Source: Lachnospiraceae bacterium
Lineage (GTDB): Bacteria > Bacillota_A > Clostridia > Lachnospirales > Lachnospiraceae
Direction of reading: 5' to 3'
DNA: 16,523 nucleotides
NCBI GenBank assembly: GCA_017620975.1
Contig: JAGAUD010000006.1
Location: 1-16,523 of the forward strand
Numbering within the stretch: position 1 is the stretch's first letter; each line of letters starts with the position of its first letter. Made by a program: the position numbers and the translations under genes. Below are positions 1 through 5,572 of this stretch, piece by piece. A model generated the notes under the pieces. It was not told the DNA's origin, did not search any database, and saw only the letters and a list, made by a program, of their open reading frames with translations.

Positions 1-294
1 AAGATTGACCTGGTAATCAACAGAATCCGGATGGATATGGTGAAGAGAGGGGATATGCTGAAGGTAGAAGATGTATGCGATATCCTTTCCATCAATCTGA
101 TCGGTGTGGTACCTGATGATGAGCAGATTGTAGTATCCACTAACCAGGGTGAACCTCTCGTAGGTACAGACTGCATGGCTGGTGAGGCATATTTCAATAT
201 CTGCAAGCGTGTCATGGGAGAAGAAGTACCTTTCATGGATCTGGATGCGAAAAAAGGCGTACTTAATGCATTTTTTAAAATGTTTAAAAAATAA
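1..294 (+). CDS. minD: Septum site-determining protein MinD, C-terminal part (5' end outside window)
   Basis: The reading frame is open from base 1, so the gene starts upstream and only its last 97 residues are here. The internal Met codon at 31 is not the start. The visible part matches the end of MinD: NRIRMDMVKRGDML, then LIGVVPDDEQIVVSTNQGEP, then a basic C-terminal helix (NAFFKMFKK) of the kind that anchors MinD to the membrane. MinD is a deviant-Walker P-loop ATPase that binds the membrane when ATP-bound and recruits MinC to block FtsZ ring assembly away from midcell. minE follows 18 nt downstream, as in the usual minCDE operon. The Walker A region lies outside the window, so completeness cannot be judged. 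Confidence 0.95.
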   Translation, partial: KIDLVINRIRMDMVKRGDMLKVEDVCDILSINLIGVVPDDEQIVVSTNQGEPLVGTDCMAGEAYFNICKRVMGEEVPFMDLDAKKGVLNAFFKMFKK

Positions 295-312
295 GGAGGG
301 GGAGGACCGGCG

Positions 313-591
313 ATGAAGATAATGGATTTTTTCCGCAAGAAAGGTTCAGGAGAAGTTGCCAAGGATCGATTGAAGCTTTTGCTGGTATCAGACAGAGCGA
401 ACTGCTCACCCGAGATGATGGAGATGATTAAGAACGATATCATTGCAGTTATCTCAAAATACATGGATATTGATGCCCAGGGGCTGGATATTCAGATTAC
501 CGAGACTGAGTCAGATGGCAGTAACGGTACTGTTCCTGCGCTGTTTGCCAATATTCCGATTAAGGACATGAAGCATAAACCGTCCAGGTAA
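313..591 (+). CDS. minE: Cell division topological specificity factor MinE
   Basis: This is a 92-residue protein, the normal length for MinE. The N-terminus (MKIMDFFRKKGSGEVAKDRLKLLLVSDR) carries the amphipathic membrane-targeting segment and the conserved anti-MinCD stretch. The C-terminal half (MMEMIKNDIIAVISKYMDID, then LDIQI) is the dimerising topological specificity domain. MinE stimulates MinD ATPase and displaces MinC, setting up the pole-to-pole pattern or exclusion zone. The start is set by GGAGG at 301-305, 7 nt before the ATG. It is co-transcribed with minD and followed by a palindrome and an intrinsic terminator, so it is the last gene of the operon. Confidence 0.95.
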   Translation: MKIMDFFRKKGSGEVAKDRLKLLLVSDRANCSPEMMEMIKNDIIAVISKYMDIDAQGLDIQITETESDGSNGTVPALFANIPIKDMKHKPSR

Positions 592-599
592 GATTTTTG

Positions 600-675
600 T
601 AACTGTTCAGAGCCAGGTGGATGTATGTGATAAACACGACGGATGCTCGCATACGAGATTGGCTCTGAGCAGTTA
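600..675. repeat. Long imperfect palindrome (16-bp arms) after minE
   Basis: Arms TAACTGTTCAGAGCCA (600-615) and TGGCTCTGAGCAGTTA (660-675) are complementary except for one position that becomes a wobble pair. Inside, GTATGTG (623-629) can pair with CGCATAC (648-654), giving a second stem. It lacks a T-tract and precedes the real terminator, so it is not the terminator itself. It may be a dispersed intergenic palindrome or an mRNA 3'-end stabiliser. Related half-motifs occur at 4539-4551 and 14825-14838. Confidence 0.6.
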
Positions 676-694
676 CGTCTATTTTACGAAAGCA

Positions 695-745
695 AAAGGA
701 TATTGGGCAGAGCAAACGTATAGTTTCTGCCACAATATCCTTTTT
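695..745 (+). terminator. Intrinsic terminator of the min operon
   Basis: The left arm AAAGGATATTGGGCAGA (695-711) pairs with TCTGCC-A-CAATATCCTTT (726-743) with one bulged base, and the stem runs into TTTTT. It lies between minE and the convergent XRE gene, whose stop codon is about 15 nt away, and may stop transcription from both sides. Confidence 0.85.
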
Positions 746-759
746 GTCTCATAAGACAG

Positions 760-1074
760 TTATTTTTTCTTTTTCATCTGGCGCGCAATATACTCCAAAT
801 GAGAAAGCTGCTCGGGATCCAGTTCTTTCAGAACCTCCACAATGCTTTGCAATTCAACAGGAAATGGATTGTTGCCATCAAAGAATTCACTTGGAGTCAC
901 ACCCAGGTATTCACAGATATAGAAAAAAGCAGCCATAGAGGGTAGTGCTTTCTGGTTTTCCAGGGTGTTGATATAGCTGGCGCTTTGTCCGATGCTCAGG
1001 CTCATCTCCCGGGCAGATACATTTCTGCGGGTGCGTAATTGAATCAATCTCTGATAAAAAAGGTCTTCATACAT
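760..1074 (-). CDS. XRE-family helix-turn-helix regulator (small)
   Basis: This 104-residue protein has an N-terminal Cro/CI-type helix-turn-helix domain at about residues 8-65. The core is RLIQLRTRRNVSAREMSLSIGQSASYINTLENQKALPSMAAFFYICEYLGVTPSEFF in outline, with the recognition helix around SASYINTLENQ. The remaining part is a short acidic/helical tail ending in KKKK. It should be a cytoplasmic DNA-binding protein. AGGAGT lies about 9 nt upstream of the ATG and fixes the start. It is convergent with the min operon and divergent from the small membrane protein gene at 1280, with about 205 nt between them, so local control of that gene or of itself is possible. No ligand or peptidase domain is present. 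Its target is unknown. Confidence 0.85.
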   Translation of the reverse strand: MYEDLFYQRLIQLRTRRNVSAREMSLSIGQSASYINTLENQKALPSMAAFFYICEYLGVTPSEFFDGNNPFPVELQSIVEVLKELDPEQLSHLEYIARQMKKKK

Positions 1075-1147
1075 ACGATAATCACTCCTTTATGAAATTG
1101 TACGCTATGAACATTCGAAAAACATATGATAAAATTTGATATATTTG

Positions 1148-1176
1148 TTGAAATATAAAAATAAATAAGGTATCAT
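1148..1176 (+). promoter_or_regulatory. Probable sigma-A promoter for the small membrane protein gene
   Basis: TTGAAA at 1148-1153, a 17-nt spacer, and TATCAT at 1171-1176. It sits in the AT-rich region between the divergent XRE and membrane protein genes and would give a leader of about 95 nt. GGAGG at 1177-1181 is not followed by a usable start codon. Confidence 0.5.
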
Positions 1177-1279
1177 GGAGGTAAGGATTTAAGAAAATTA
1201 AATTTTACTTTAAAATGTTATTCAAAGAAGATATAATGTTGTGTGTAGAATGACATTGTGTGTGTATGGGGGAATGAAT

Positions 1280-1777
1280 ATGAAAAAAATGATGCTTGCG
1301 CTTGTTGGTGGTTTTAGTGGTTTGTGTATTATTTGTCTTTTGCTTTGGAAGGGTCTGGCAGTGGGGACGGAATGGGTACCGGAAAAGGAGGTAACTCAGG
1401 ACGAAATTCTGCTTTGGCTGGAACAGGATCCGTGGGGTGCTAATGGGGATAACAGTATTGGGATTGGAATTTTGGGAACCGATGAAATGTATTGCATTCC
1501 ACTGTCTGATACTTCTGATAGCGGTATCAAGCTGCATCAAATGCAGTACGGAGCACTTAAAGTCAGAGGCAGGATTGATATGAGCAGAGGATATTTTGAA
1601 GGTGATGTTTCCTGGAACGGACATGATATCTGTGTGGTGAATTTTGCTACTATGGAATATATGATTCTGAAGGAGAATTTGAATTCTTTTACTCTGGGGG
1701 ATTATTATGTGTCCTGTCGCTATGTAGAAGGAGCGGACGAAATGGGGATTCTGGTGTTCTATTGTCCGGTATCATAA
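1280..1777 (+). CDS. Small membrane-anchored protein of unknown function
   Basis: This is a 165-residue protein. The frame is open further upstream, but GGGGGA at 1268-1273 places the start at the ATG at 1280 (MKKMMLALVGGF...), which also puts the Lys-Lys just before one hydrophobic helix (residues about 5-27). The helix is followed by a mostly polar domain with no cysteine-lipobox, so an N-terminally anchored, outward-facing protein is most likely. The soluble part is rich in Gly, Asp and aromatic residues (for example LEQDPWGANGDN and DISWNGHD-like segments) and suggests a small beta-rich fold. I do not recognise the family. It lies divergent from an XRE regulator and upstream of the S1 gene, which has its own promoter. 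Confidence 0.7.
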   Translation: MKKMMLALVGGFSGLCIICLLLWKGLAVGTEWVPEKEVTQDEILLWLEQDPWGANGDNSIGIGILGTDEMYCIPLSDTSDSGIKLHQMQYGALKVRGRIDMSRGYFEGDVSWNGHDICVVNFATMEYMILKENLNSFTLGDYYVSCRYVEGADEMGILVFYCPVS

Positions 1778-1814
1778 GTATGCTGCGTTTTGTTTGTAAA
1801 ATGCAACTTGGTAC

Positions 1815-1843
1815 TAGACTTTTTTCCGGGAATCTGTTATGAT
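1815..1843 (+). promoter_or_regulatory. Probable extended -10 promoter for the S1-domain gene
   Basis: TAGACT at 1815-1820 (4 of 6 matches to TTGACA), a 17-nt spacer, and TATGAT at 1838-1843, preceded by TG at 1835-1836. The extended -10 TG makes up for the weaker -35. It predicts a leader of about 85-90 nt containing the hairpin at 1866-1893. Confidence 0.55.
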
Positions 1844-1865
1844 AAAAAAGAAGTTTTGGTAAGGG

Positions 1866-1893
1866 AGGTTGTCGCGGCATCGGCAGCCTTTTT
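1866..1893 (+). promoter_or_regulatory. Terminator-like hairpin in the S1 gene leader (possible attenuator)
   Basis: AGGTTGTCG (1866-1874) pairs with CGGCAGCCT (1881-1889), with two G-U pairs and a 6-nt loop, and is followed directly by TTTT. In form it is an intrinsic terminator, yet it lies 45 nt upstream of the S1 start codon and downstream of the predicted promoter. It could end transcription early and regulate the gene, or could end read-through from the gene before it. Confidence 0.45.
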
Positions 1894-1936
1894 GTGTTAT
1901 ACCGAAGGGAAATATAAGGTACAGGGAGGTTACATC

Positions 1937-2953
1937 ATGGAAGAACTCAAGGAAGTATTGGAAAACACTGAAGTAGAAGCCAAGGCACCTGCAGCAGTAG
2001 CAGAAGCTGCAGAAGAAAGCACAGTTGAGGCACCGGTTTCGGAAGTAACAGAGACAATGGCTGATTACAGCAGAGAGCTGGAAGCGTCATTTCGTAAGAT
2101 TGCTGAGGGAGATATCATCTCCGGTACCGTAATCGATGTCAGTGAAGAAGGCGTGATTTTGGATCTGCGCTATTATGCCCAGGGCGTGATCAAGGCAGAG
2201 GATATGAGCGATGCCCCTGATTTTGCTATCCTGAGAGATGTCAAGGTAGGAGATACACTGGAAGCAACAGTGATCCGCATGGATGACGGACAGGGTAATA
2301 TTCAGCTTTCCAGAAAATCTGCCAACGATATCCTTGCATGGGAGAAACTGAAGAATTATATGGATGAGCAAACTGTTTTGACAGTTAAGGTAGGTGGTGT
2401 GACTAATGGTGGAGCTATCTGCTATGTGGAAGATATCAGAGGATTTATCCCGGCATCCCAGCTTTCCCTGGAATATGTGGAAGATGTAAATCCCTGGTTG
2501 GGGAAAACTTTAAAAGCGAAAGTTATCACTGTGGATAAAGAGAAGAAGAAACTGGTACTTTCTGCTAAAGTGGTATTGAAAGAAGAAGCAGCCCAGGAGC
2601 ATGCACGTAAGATTGCCATGGTGATTCCCGGCAGTGTACTGGAAGGTACCGTAGAAAGCCTGATGCCTTACGGTGCATTCATCAATCTGGGTGATGGGCT
2701 GAGTGGTCTTGTTCACATCTCCCAGATCAGCCAGAAGAGAATCAAGAAGCCTTCTGAAGTACTTACAATAGGCGATAAGGTGAAAGCTAAAGTACTGAAC
2801 ACCAACGATGGCAAGATTTCTTTAAGCATTAAGGCCCTGGAAGAGGTTGAGGCGAAGGAAGCAGATACCATTGAAGAGTTCCACTATGAATCGGATGGAA
2901 ACGCAACCACTAGTCTTGGAAGTCTGTTTGCTAACCTGAAGCTGGATCTGTAA
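1937..2953 (+). CDS. rpsA: S1 RNA-binding domain protein (ribosomal protein S1-like)
   Basis: This is a 338-residue protein with three S1 OB-fold repeats, at about residues 57-127, 143-210 and 230-299. The third has the classic signature (LEGTVESLMPYGAFINLGDGLSGLVH, broken here as residues 235-260). A low-complexity Ala/Glu/Val-rich acidic segment occupies residues 1-41. Proteins of this type bind single-stranded mRNA at the 30S subunit and help initiation; low-GC Gram-positives often have short S1 forms with fewer repeats than the six in E. coli. GGGAGGT at 1924-1930, 6 nt before the ATG at 1937, sets the start, although the frame is open back to 1790. lspA follows after 18 nt, so the two are likely co-transcribed. 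It could be named a general S1-domain protein rather than true RpsA. Confidence 0.88.
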   Translation: MEELKEVLENTEVEAKAPAAVAEAAEESTVEAPVSEVTETMADYSRELEASFRKIAEGDIISGTVIDVSEEGVILDLRYYAQGVIKAEDMSDAPDFAILRDVKVGDTLEATVIRMDDGQGNIQLSRKSANDILAWEKLKNYMDEQTVLTVKVGGVTNGGAICYVEDIRGFIPASQLSLEYVEDVNPWLGKTLKAKVITVDKEKKKLVLSAKVVLKEEAAQEHARKIAMVIPGSVLEGTVESLMPYGAFINLGDGLSGLVHISQISQKRIKKPSEVLTIGDKVKAKVLNTNDGKISLSIKALEEVEAKEADTIEEFHYESDGNATTSLGSLFANLKLDL

Positions 2954-2971
2954 AAAGTTTGAACAGAGGAT

Positions 2972-3436
2972 ATGTTTGTGATAACAGGATTATGTATCAG
3001 CCTCATAGCAGTTATTTTTGCAGGGGATCTGTGGATTAAAAATTATATTGAAAGAACAGTCATAGAGGGGCAAACCCGTAAGCTGTGGGGCGGCAGACTC
3101 CTGATTCATAAGCACCACAATCGGGGAGCTATGTTGAATGCCGGTCAATCCAGACAAAAAGCAGTAGCTGCGTTATCGGTGATCATGACACTGGTAGCAG
3201 CTGCAGTCTTCATTTTCAGTTTGGGACAGAAGGGAAACAATATGTTGCGGATCGGGCTGGCTCTTCTTCTGGGCGGTGCTTTCAGCAATACATACGATAG
3301 ATTGAAGCGCAAGTACGTAGTAGATTATTTCAGCTTCGGTGTGAAATGGAAACGACTGCGCAATATCATTTTCAATCTTTCAGATTTCTGCATTATAATA
3401 GGCGCACTTACATCGGCTATCGGAGCCGGAAGGTAA
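2972..3436 (+). CDS. lspA: Lipoprotein signal peptidase (signal peptidase II), divergent type
   Basis: This 154-residue integral membrane protein has about four hydrophobic segments (residues 3-18, 64-84, 91-106, 137-152). LspA is an aspartic protease that cuts prolipoproteins before the lipid-modified cysteine. The family motifs are visible: NRGAML at 50-55, GGAFSNTYDR at 101-110, VVDY with Asp118, and FNLSD with Asp138; the two Asp are the expected catalytic pair. The region after Asn50 and the short periplasmic loop differ from the E. coli protein, as in other clostridial forms. The start is uncertain: GAGGA (2966-2970) is only 1 nt from the ATG at 2972 but 7 nt from a GTG at 2978, so the GTG may be the real start (152 residues). 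It is probably in one operon with the S1 gene. Confidence 0.85.
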   Translation: MFVITGLCISLIAVIFAGDLWIKNYIERTVIEGQTRKLWGGRLLIHKHHNRGAMLNAGQSRQKAVAALSVIMTLVAAAVFIFSLGQKGNNMLRIGLALLLGGAFSNTYDRLKRKYVVDYFSFGVKWKRLRNIIFNLSDFCIIIGALTSAIGAGR

Positions 3437-3449
3437 GTGCGCCTTCTTT
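3400..3449 (+). terminator. Intrinsic terminator overlapping the end of lspA
   Basis: AGGCGCACTTAC (3400-3411) pairs perfectly over 12 bp with GTAAGTGCGCCT (3433-3444), followed by TCTTT. The loop holds a smaller CGGCT/AGCCG stem. The right arm contains the lspA stop codon (3434-3436), so the hairpin forms partly from coding sequence. Confidence 0.85.
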
Positions 3450-3450
3450 A

Positions 3451-3480
3451 TAAATACTGTCAGAATAAATACTGTCAGAC
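3451..3480. repeat. Tandem duplication, 2 x 15 bp
   Basis: TAAATACTGTCAGAA (3451-3465) is followed directly by TAAATACTGTCAGAC (3466-3480), 14 of 15 identical. It lies in the short gap between the convergent lspA and carbamate kinase genes and is probably a slippage product. Confidence 0.8.
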
Positions 3481-3505
3481 TGGCTGAACTCTGATGAAAT
3501 GTTGC

Positions 3506-4441
3506 TTAAGCAGTGATAATCGTACCGGCTTTACCCTTCACAGCATCCTTTACTGCTTTCATGGAGGTAATGAGTACTTTACCGTGGGGAACTTTTTCCA
3601 GATAATAGATGGCAGCTTCAATCTTAGGCAGCATGGTACCTGCTTCAAACTGCCCATCCGCAATGGCAGCCTTAGCTTCCTCTACAGTCATGGAAGAAAT
3701 GGCCTCCTGACTTTCTTTCTCAAAATTAAGGTAAACATTATCTACGCTGGTCAGAATAATCAACTCGTCCGTTTCAAGGTCAGCAGCCAGCTTTCCGGCG
3801 ATGGCATCCTTTTCAATGACTGCGGAAGCACCTTTTAATGCACCTTTTTGCACAATAACGGGTATACCGCCACCGCCACAGGCAATGACAATCTGATCTG
3901 CAGCTACCAATGCACGGATAGCTTCGATTTCCACGATATCAATGGGCTGGGGAGCTGCAACTACGCGGCGGAAACCGATACCGGGATCCTCCTGCACATA
4001 ATTGCCTTTCTTGATTTCAGTTTCGGCATCTTCCTTTGACATATAACGGCCAATGACCTTGGTAGGCTCATAGAAAGCTTCATCGTAGGGGTCTACGGTT
4101 ACCTGCGTCAGAATGGTGCTGACAGGCTTGGAAATGCCGCGGCCAAGCAATTCTCCACGCAGAGAATTCTGAATATCATAACCTACATATCCCTGGCTCA
4201 TAGCGGAGCAGACACACATAGGTGCCGGTGTATAATCGATATACATTCTGCGAAGCTCGGTCATAGCCTTGTGGATCATGCTGACCTGAGGTCCGTTACT
4301 GTGTGTAATGGTCAGCTGATAATCTTCTTCAATCAGATCTGCCAGTGCTCTGGCAGTTATTTGTACTGCGTCCCTCTGCTGGTTCGTGGTATAACCAAGC
4401 GCATCATGCCCCAGGGACACAACCACTTTCTTCTTGCTCAT
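3506..4441 (-). CDS. arcC: Carbamate kinase
   Basis: This 311-residue protein is the usual length for carbamate kinase (amino acid kinase fold), which interconverts carbamoyl phosphate + ADP and ATP + carbamate (ammonia + CO2). Family landmarks are THSNGPQVSMIHKAM (46-60), SAMSQGYVGYD (79-89), the PTKVIGR stretch with Lys128, IACGGGGIPVI (186-196), ASAVIEKD with Lys211, and LPKIEAA near the end. The N-terminal ALGGN loop of the classical enzymes reads SLGHDALGY here, a form also seen in clostridial members. GGAGG 8 nt upstream sets the ATG at 4441, although the frame is open to 4570. No arginine deiminase, ornithine carbamoyltransferase or purine catabolic gene is next to it, so the pathway it serves (arginine, citrulline, agmatine or allantoin breakdown) is not shown by context. 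Confidence 0.93.
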   Translation of the reverse strand: MSKKKVVVSLGHDALGYTTNQQRDAVQITARALADLIEEDYQLTITHSNGPQVSMIHKAMTELRRMYIDYTPAPMCVCSAMSQGYVGYDIQNSLRGELLGRGISKPVSTILTQVTVDPYDEAFYEPTKVIGRYMSKEDAETEIKKGNYVQEDPGIGFRRVVAAPQPIDIVEIEAIRALVAADQIVIACGGGGIPVIVQKGALKGASAVIEKDAIAGKLAADLETDELIILTSVDNVYLNFEKESQEAISSMTVEEAKAAIADGQFEAGTMLPKIEAAIYYLEKVPHGKVLITSMKAVKDAVKGKAGTIITA

Positions 4442-4507
4442 AGGATGTTCCTCCTGAAAATATCGCCCGCATCTGCTGCATGGCAGGATAGGGTGAGATG
4501 AATTGAA

Positions 4508-4549
4508 AACAGTCCATACCGCGACATTTGTAAAGCCGTCTGAACTGTT
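4508..4549 (-). promoter_or_regulatory. Hairpin at the predicted 5' end of the arcC transcript
   Basis: Read on the minus strand, AACAGTTC pairs with GGACTGTT (one G-U pair), enclosing about 26 nt and followed by TTTC. The predicted -10 box lies at 4553-4558, so the hairpin would begin at the first bases of the mRNA and precede an untranslated leader of about 105 nt. It may stabilise the mRNA 5' end. No known riboswitch was recognised. Confidence 0.35.
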
Positions 4550-4552
4550 ACC

Positions 4553-4581
4553 AGTATAGCATATTTCCAAAAAAGTGTATA
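4553..4581 (-). promoter_or_regulatory. Probable arcC promoter
   Basis: On the minus strand: TATACA (-35, 4576-4581), 17-nt spacer, TATACT (-10, 4553-4558). The -10 is 5 of 6 and the -35 is 4 of 6 to consensus. It lies between the araC-type gene and arcC, so arcC is likely transcribed on its own. Confidence 0.55.
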
Positions 4582-4624
4582 GTATTTTTTATGAGACATG
4601 AGATTGGCAGGATTGTGTTCAGCC

Positions 4625-5434
4625 TTACGTCCTGGTGTTATTCCGGTACTGTCTTGGCGATACCCCTACATATTTACGGAATATTCTGCTGAAATAGAGT
4701 GGATCATGATAGCCTGATAATTCGCAGATGTCCGCAATGCTAAGCTGGGTGGAGGAAAGCAGTGTCATACAGTTTTTGATTCTGAGTGTCTGCTGGAATG
4801 TGTGTGGAGCCATGCCGGTTTGCTCTTTGAAAAGGTACATATAACGGCTTTGACTCAGATTACAGGAGTCTGCCAGCTCTTTTATGCTGATTTCTGTATT
4901 GTAATGAGTTGTAATAAAGGTAACGGTCTCATTTATCTTGACGTTTGTGGTTCCAACACTATTTACCAGTTTGCCAAGAGTATAAAGGAGAGAGAGCAGC
5001 AGCCCTTTTTCGTTGGATACATTCAGTTTCTGGTTATGTTCGGCTACCAGCTGTATGAACATCTTCTCAATGATGGGAGAAGGACTAATTGGATGGACAC
5101 CATAACCTAACTTGGCATCTGCAAGAATTTCCTCTATATTATTACCGGTAAAATGCAACCACATTTTTTTCGTATCTTCATATTCTGTATACTTCTGCGG
5201 TACATTGGGCGGATACAGTACAAAGCCTTGTTTCAAAAGATGGATTTTATCTTTGTATTCTATTTCGCACTGTCCTGACGCAATATATATGATGTGGTAA
5301 TCAACACGCCCCTTTTTCCTAAGGGTTGTCAATGGCTGGACTGTCGGCAGCTGAATTCCGCAACTGTTAATCTGCAGAAAGGAAGTGCTCTTTAAATTTG
5401 AGATATCTTTCAGGTCACCATTGTATAGATACAT
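4625..5434 (-). CDS. AraC-family transcriptional regulator
   Basis: This is a 269-residue protein. Residues about 15-95 form the N-terminal cupin-like sugar-binding domain (YHIIYIASGQCEIEYKD, then GFVLYPPNVPQKY). Residues about 168-265 form the double helix-turn-helix AraC domain: ISIKELADSCNLSQSRYMYLFKEQTG is the first HTH region, and the signature ADICELSGYHDPLYFSRIFRKYVGVSPRQYR ends the protein. GGAG 9 nt upstream supports the ATG at 5434 over the upstream ATG at 5455, which has no RBS. It is divergently transcribed from the GH4 glycosidase gene with about 140 nt between starts, the usual arrangement for an AraC-type activator of sugar use, so that gene is the expected target. The inducer is probably an alpha-galactoside or related sugar, by inference. 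Confidence 0.9.
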   Translation of the reverse strand: MYLYNGDLKDISNLKSTSFLQINSCGIQLPTVQPLTTLRKKGRVDYHIIYIASGQCEIEYKDKIHLLKQGFVLYPPNVPQKYTEYEDTKKMWLHFTGNNIEEILADAKLGYGVHPISPSPIIEKMFIQLVAEHNQKLNVSNEKGLLLSLLYTLGKLVNSVGTTNVKINETVTFITTHYNTEISIKELADSCNLSQSRYMYLFKEQTGMAPHTFQQTLRIKNCMTLLSSTQLSIADICELSGYHDPLYFSRIFRKYVGVSPRQYRNNTRT

Positions 5435-5465
5435 AGTACGTCTCTCCGTTTGCATTATTTGCTTA

Positions 5466-5494
5466 AGCTTACCATAGAACAGTAGTTATGTCCA
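5466..5494 (-). promoter_or_regulatory. Probable promoter of the araC-type gene
   Basis: On the minus strand: TGGACA (5489-5494), 17-nt spacer, TAAGCT (5466-5471), with TGG before the -10 as an extended -10 element. The -35 is 5 of 6 to consensus and the -10 is poor, so confidence is moderate. Confidence 0.4.
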
Positions 5495-5515
5495 TGTTTT
5501 TAAAAGAAAAGTGTA

Positions 5516-5544
5516 TTCCAACAAAATAATGATTTTTATATAAT
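5516..5544 (+). promoter_or_regulatory. Probable activator-dependent promoter of the GH4 gene
   Basis: A perfect TATAAT (5539-5544) lies 17 nt after TTCCAA (5516-5521), which matches TTGACA at only 3 of 6 positions. A strong -10 with a poor -35 fits activation by the divergent AraC-family regulator. No repeated half-site could be defined by eye. Confidence 0.5.
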
Positions 5545-5572
5545 AAAGCAAAAAGCAAAGGAGAATTCCATC

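Noticed and set aside
1205..1624. Minus-strand frame rich in His, Thr and Asn
   Set aside because: It overlaps the small membrane protein gene, lacks an RBS, and its composition is what antisense of TG-rich DNA produces.
3451..3480. CRISPR-like repeat
   Set aside because: Only two copies, directly adjacent with no spacer, 15 bp each; it is a simple tandem duplication.
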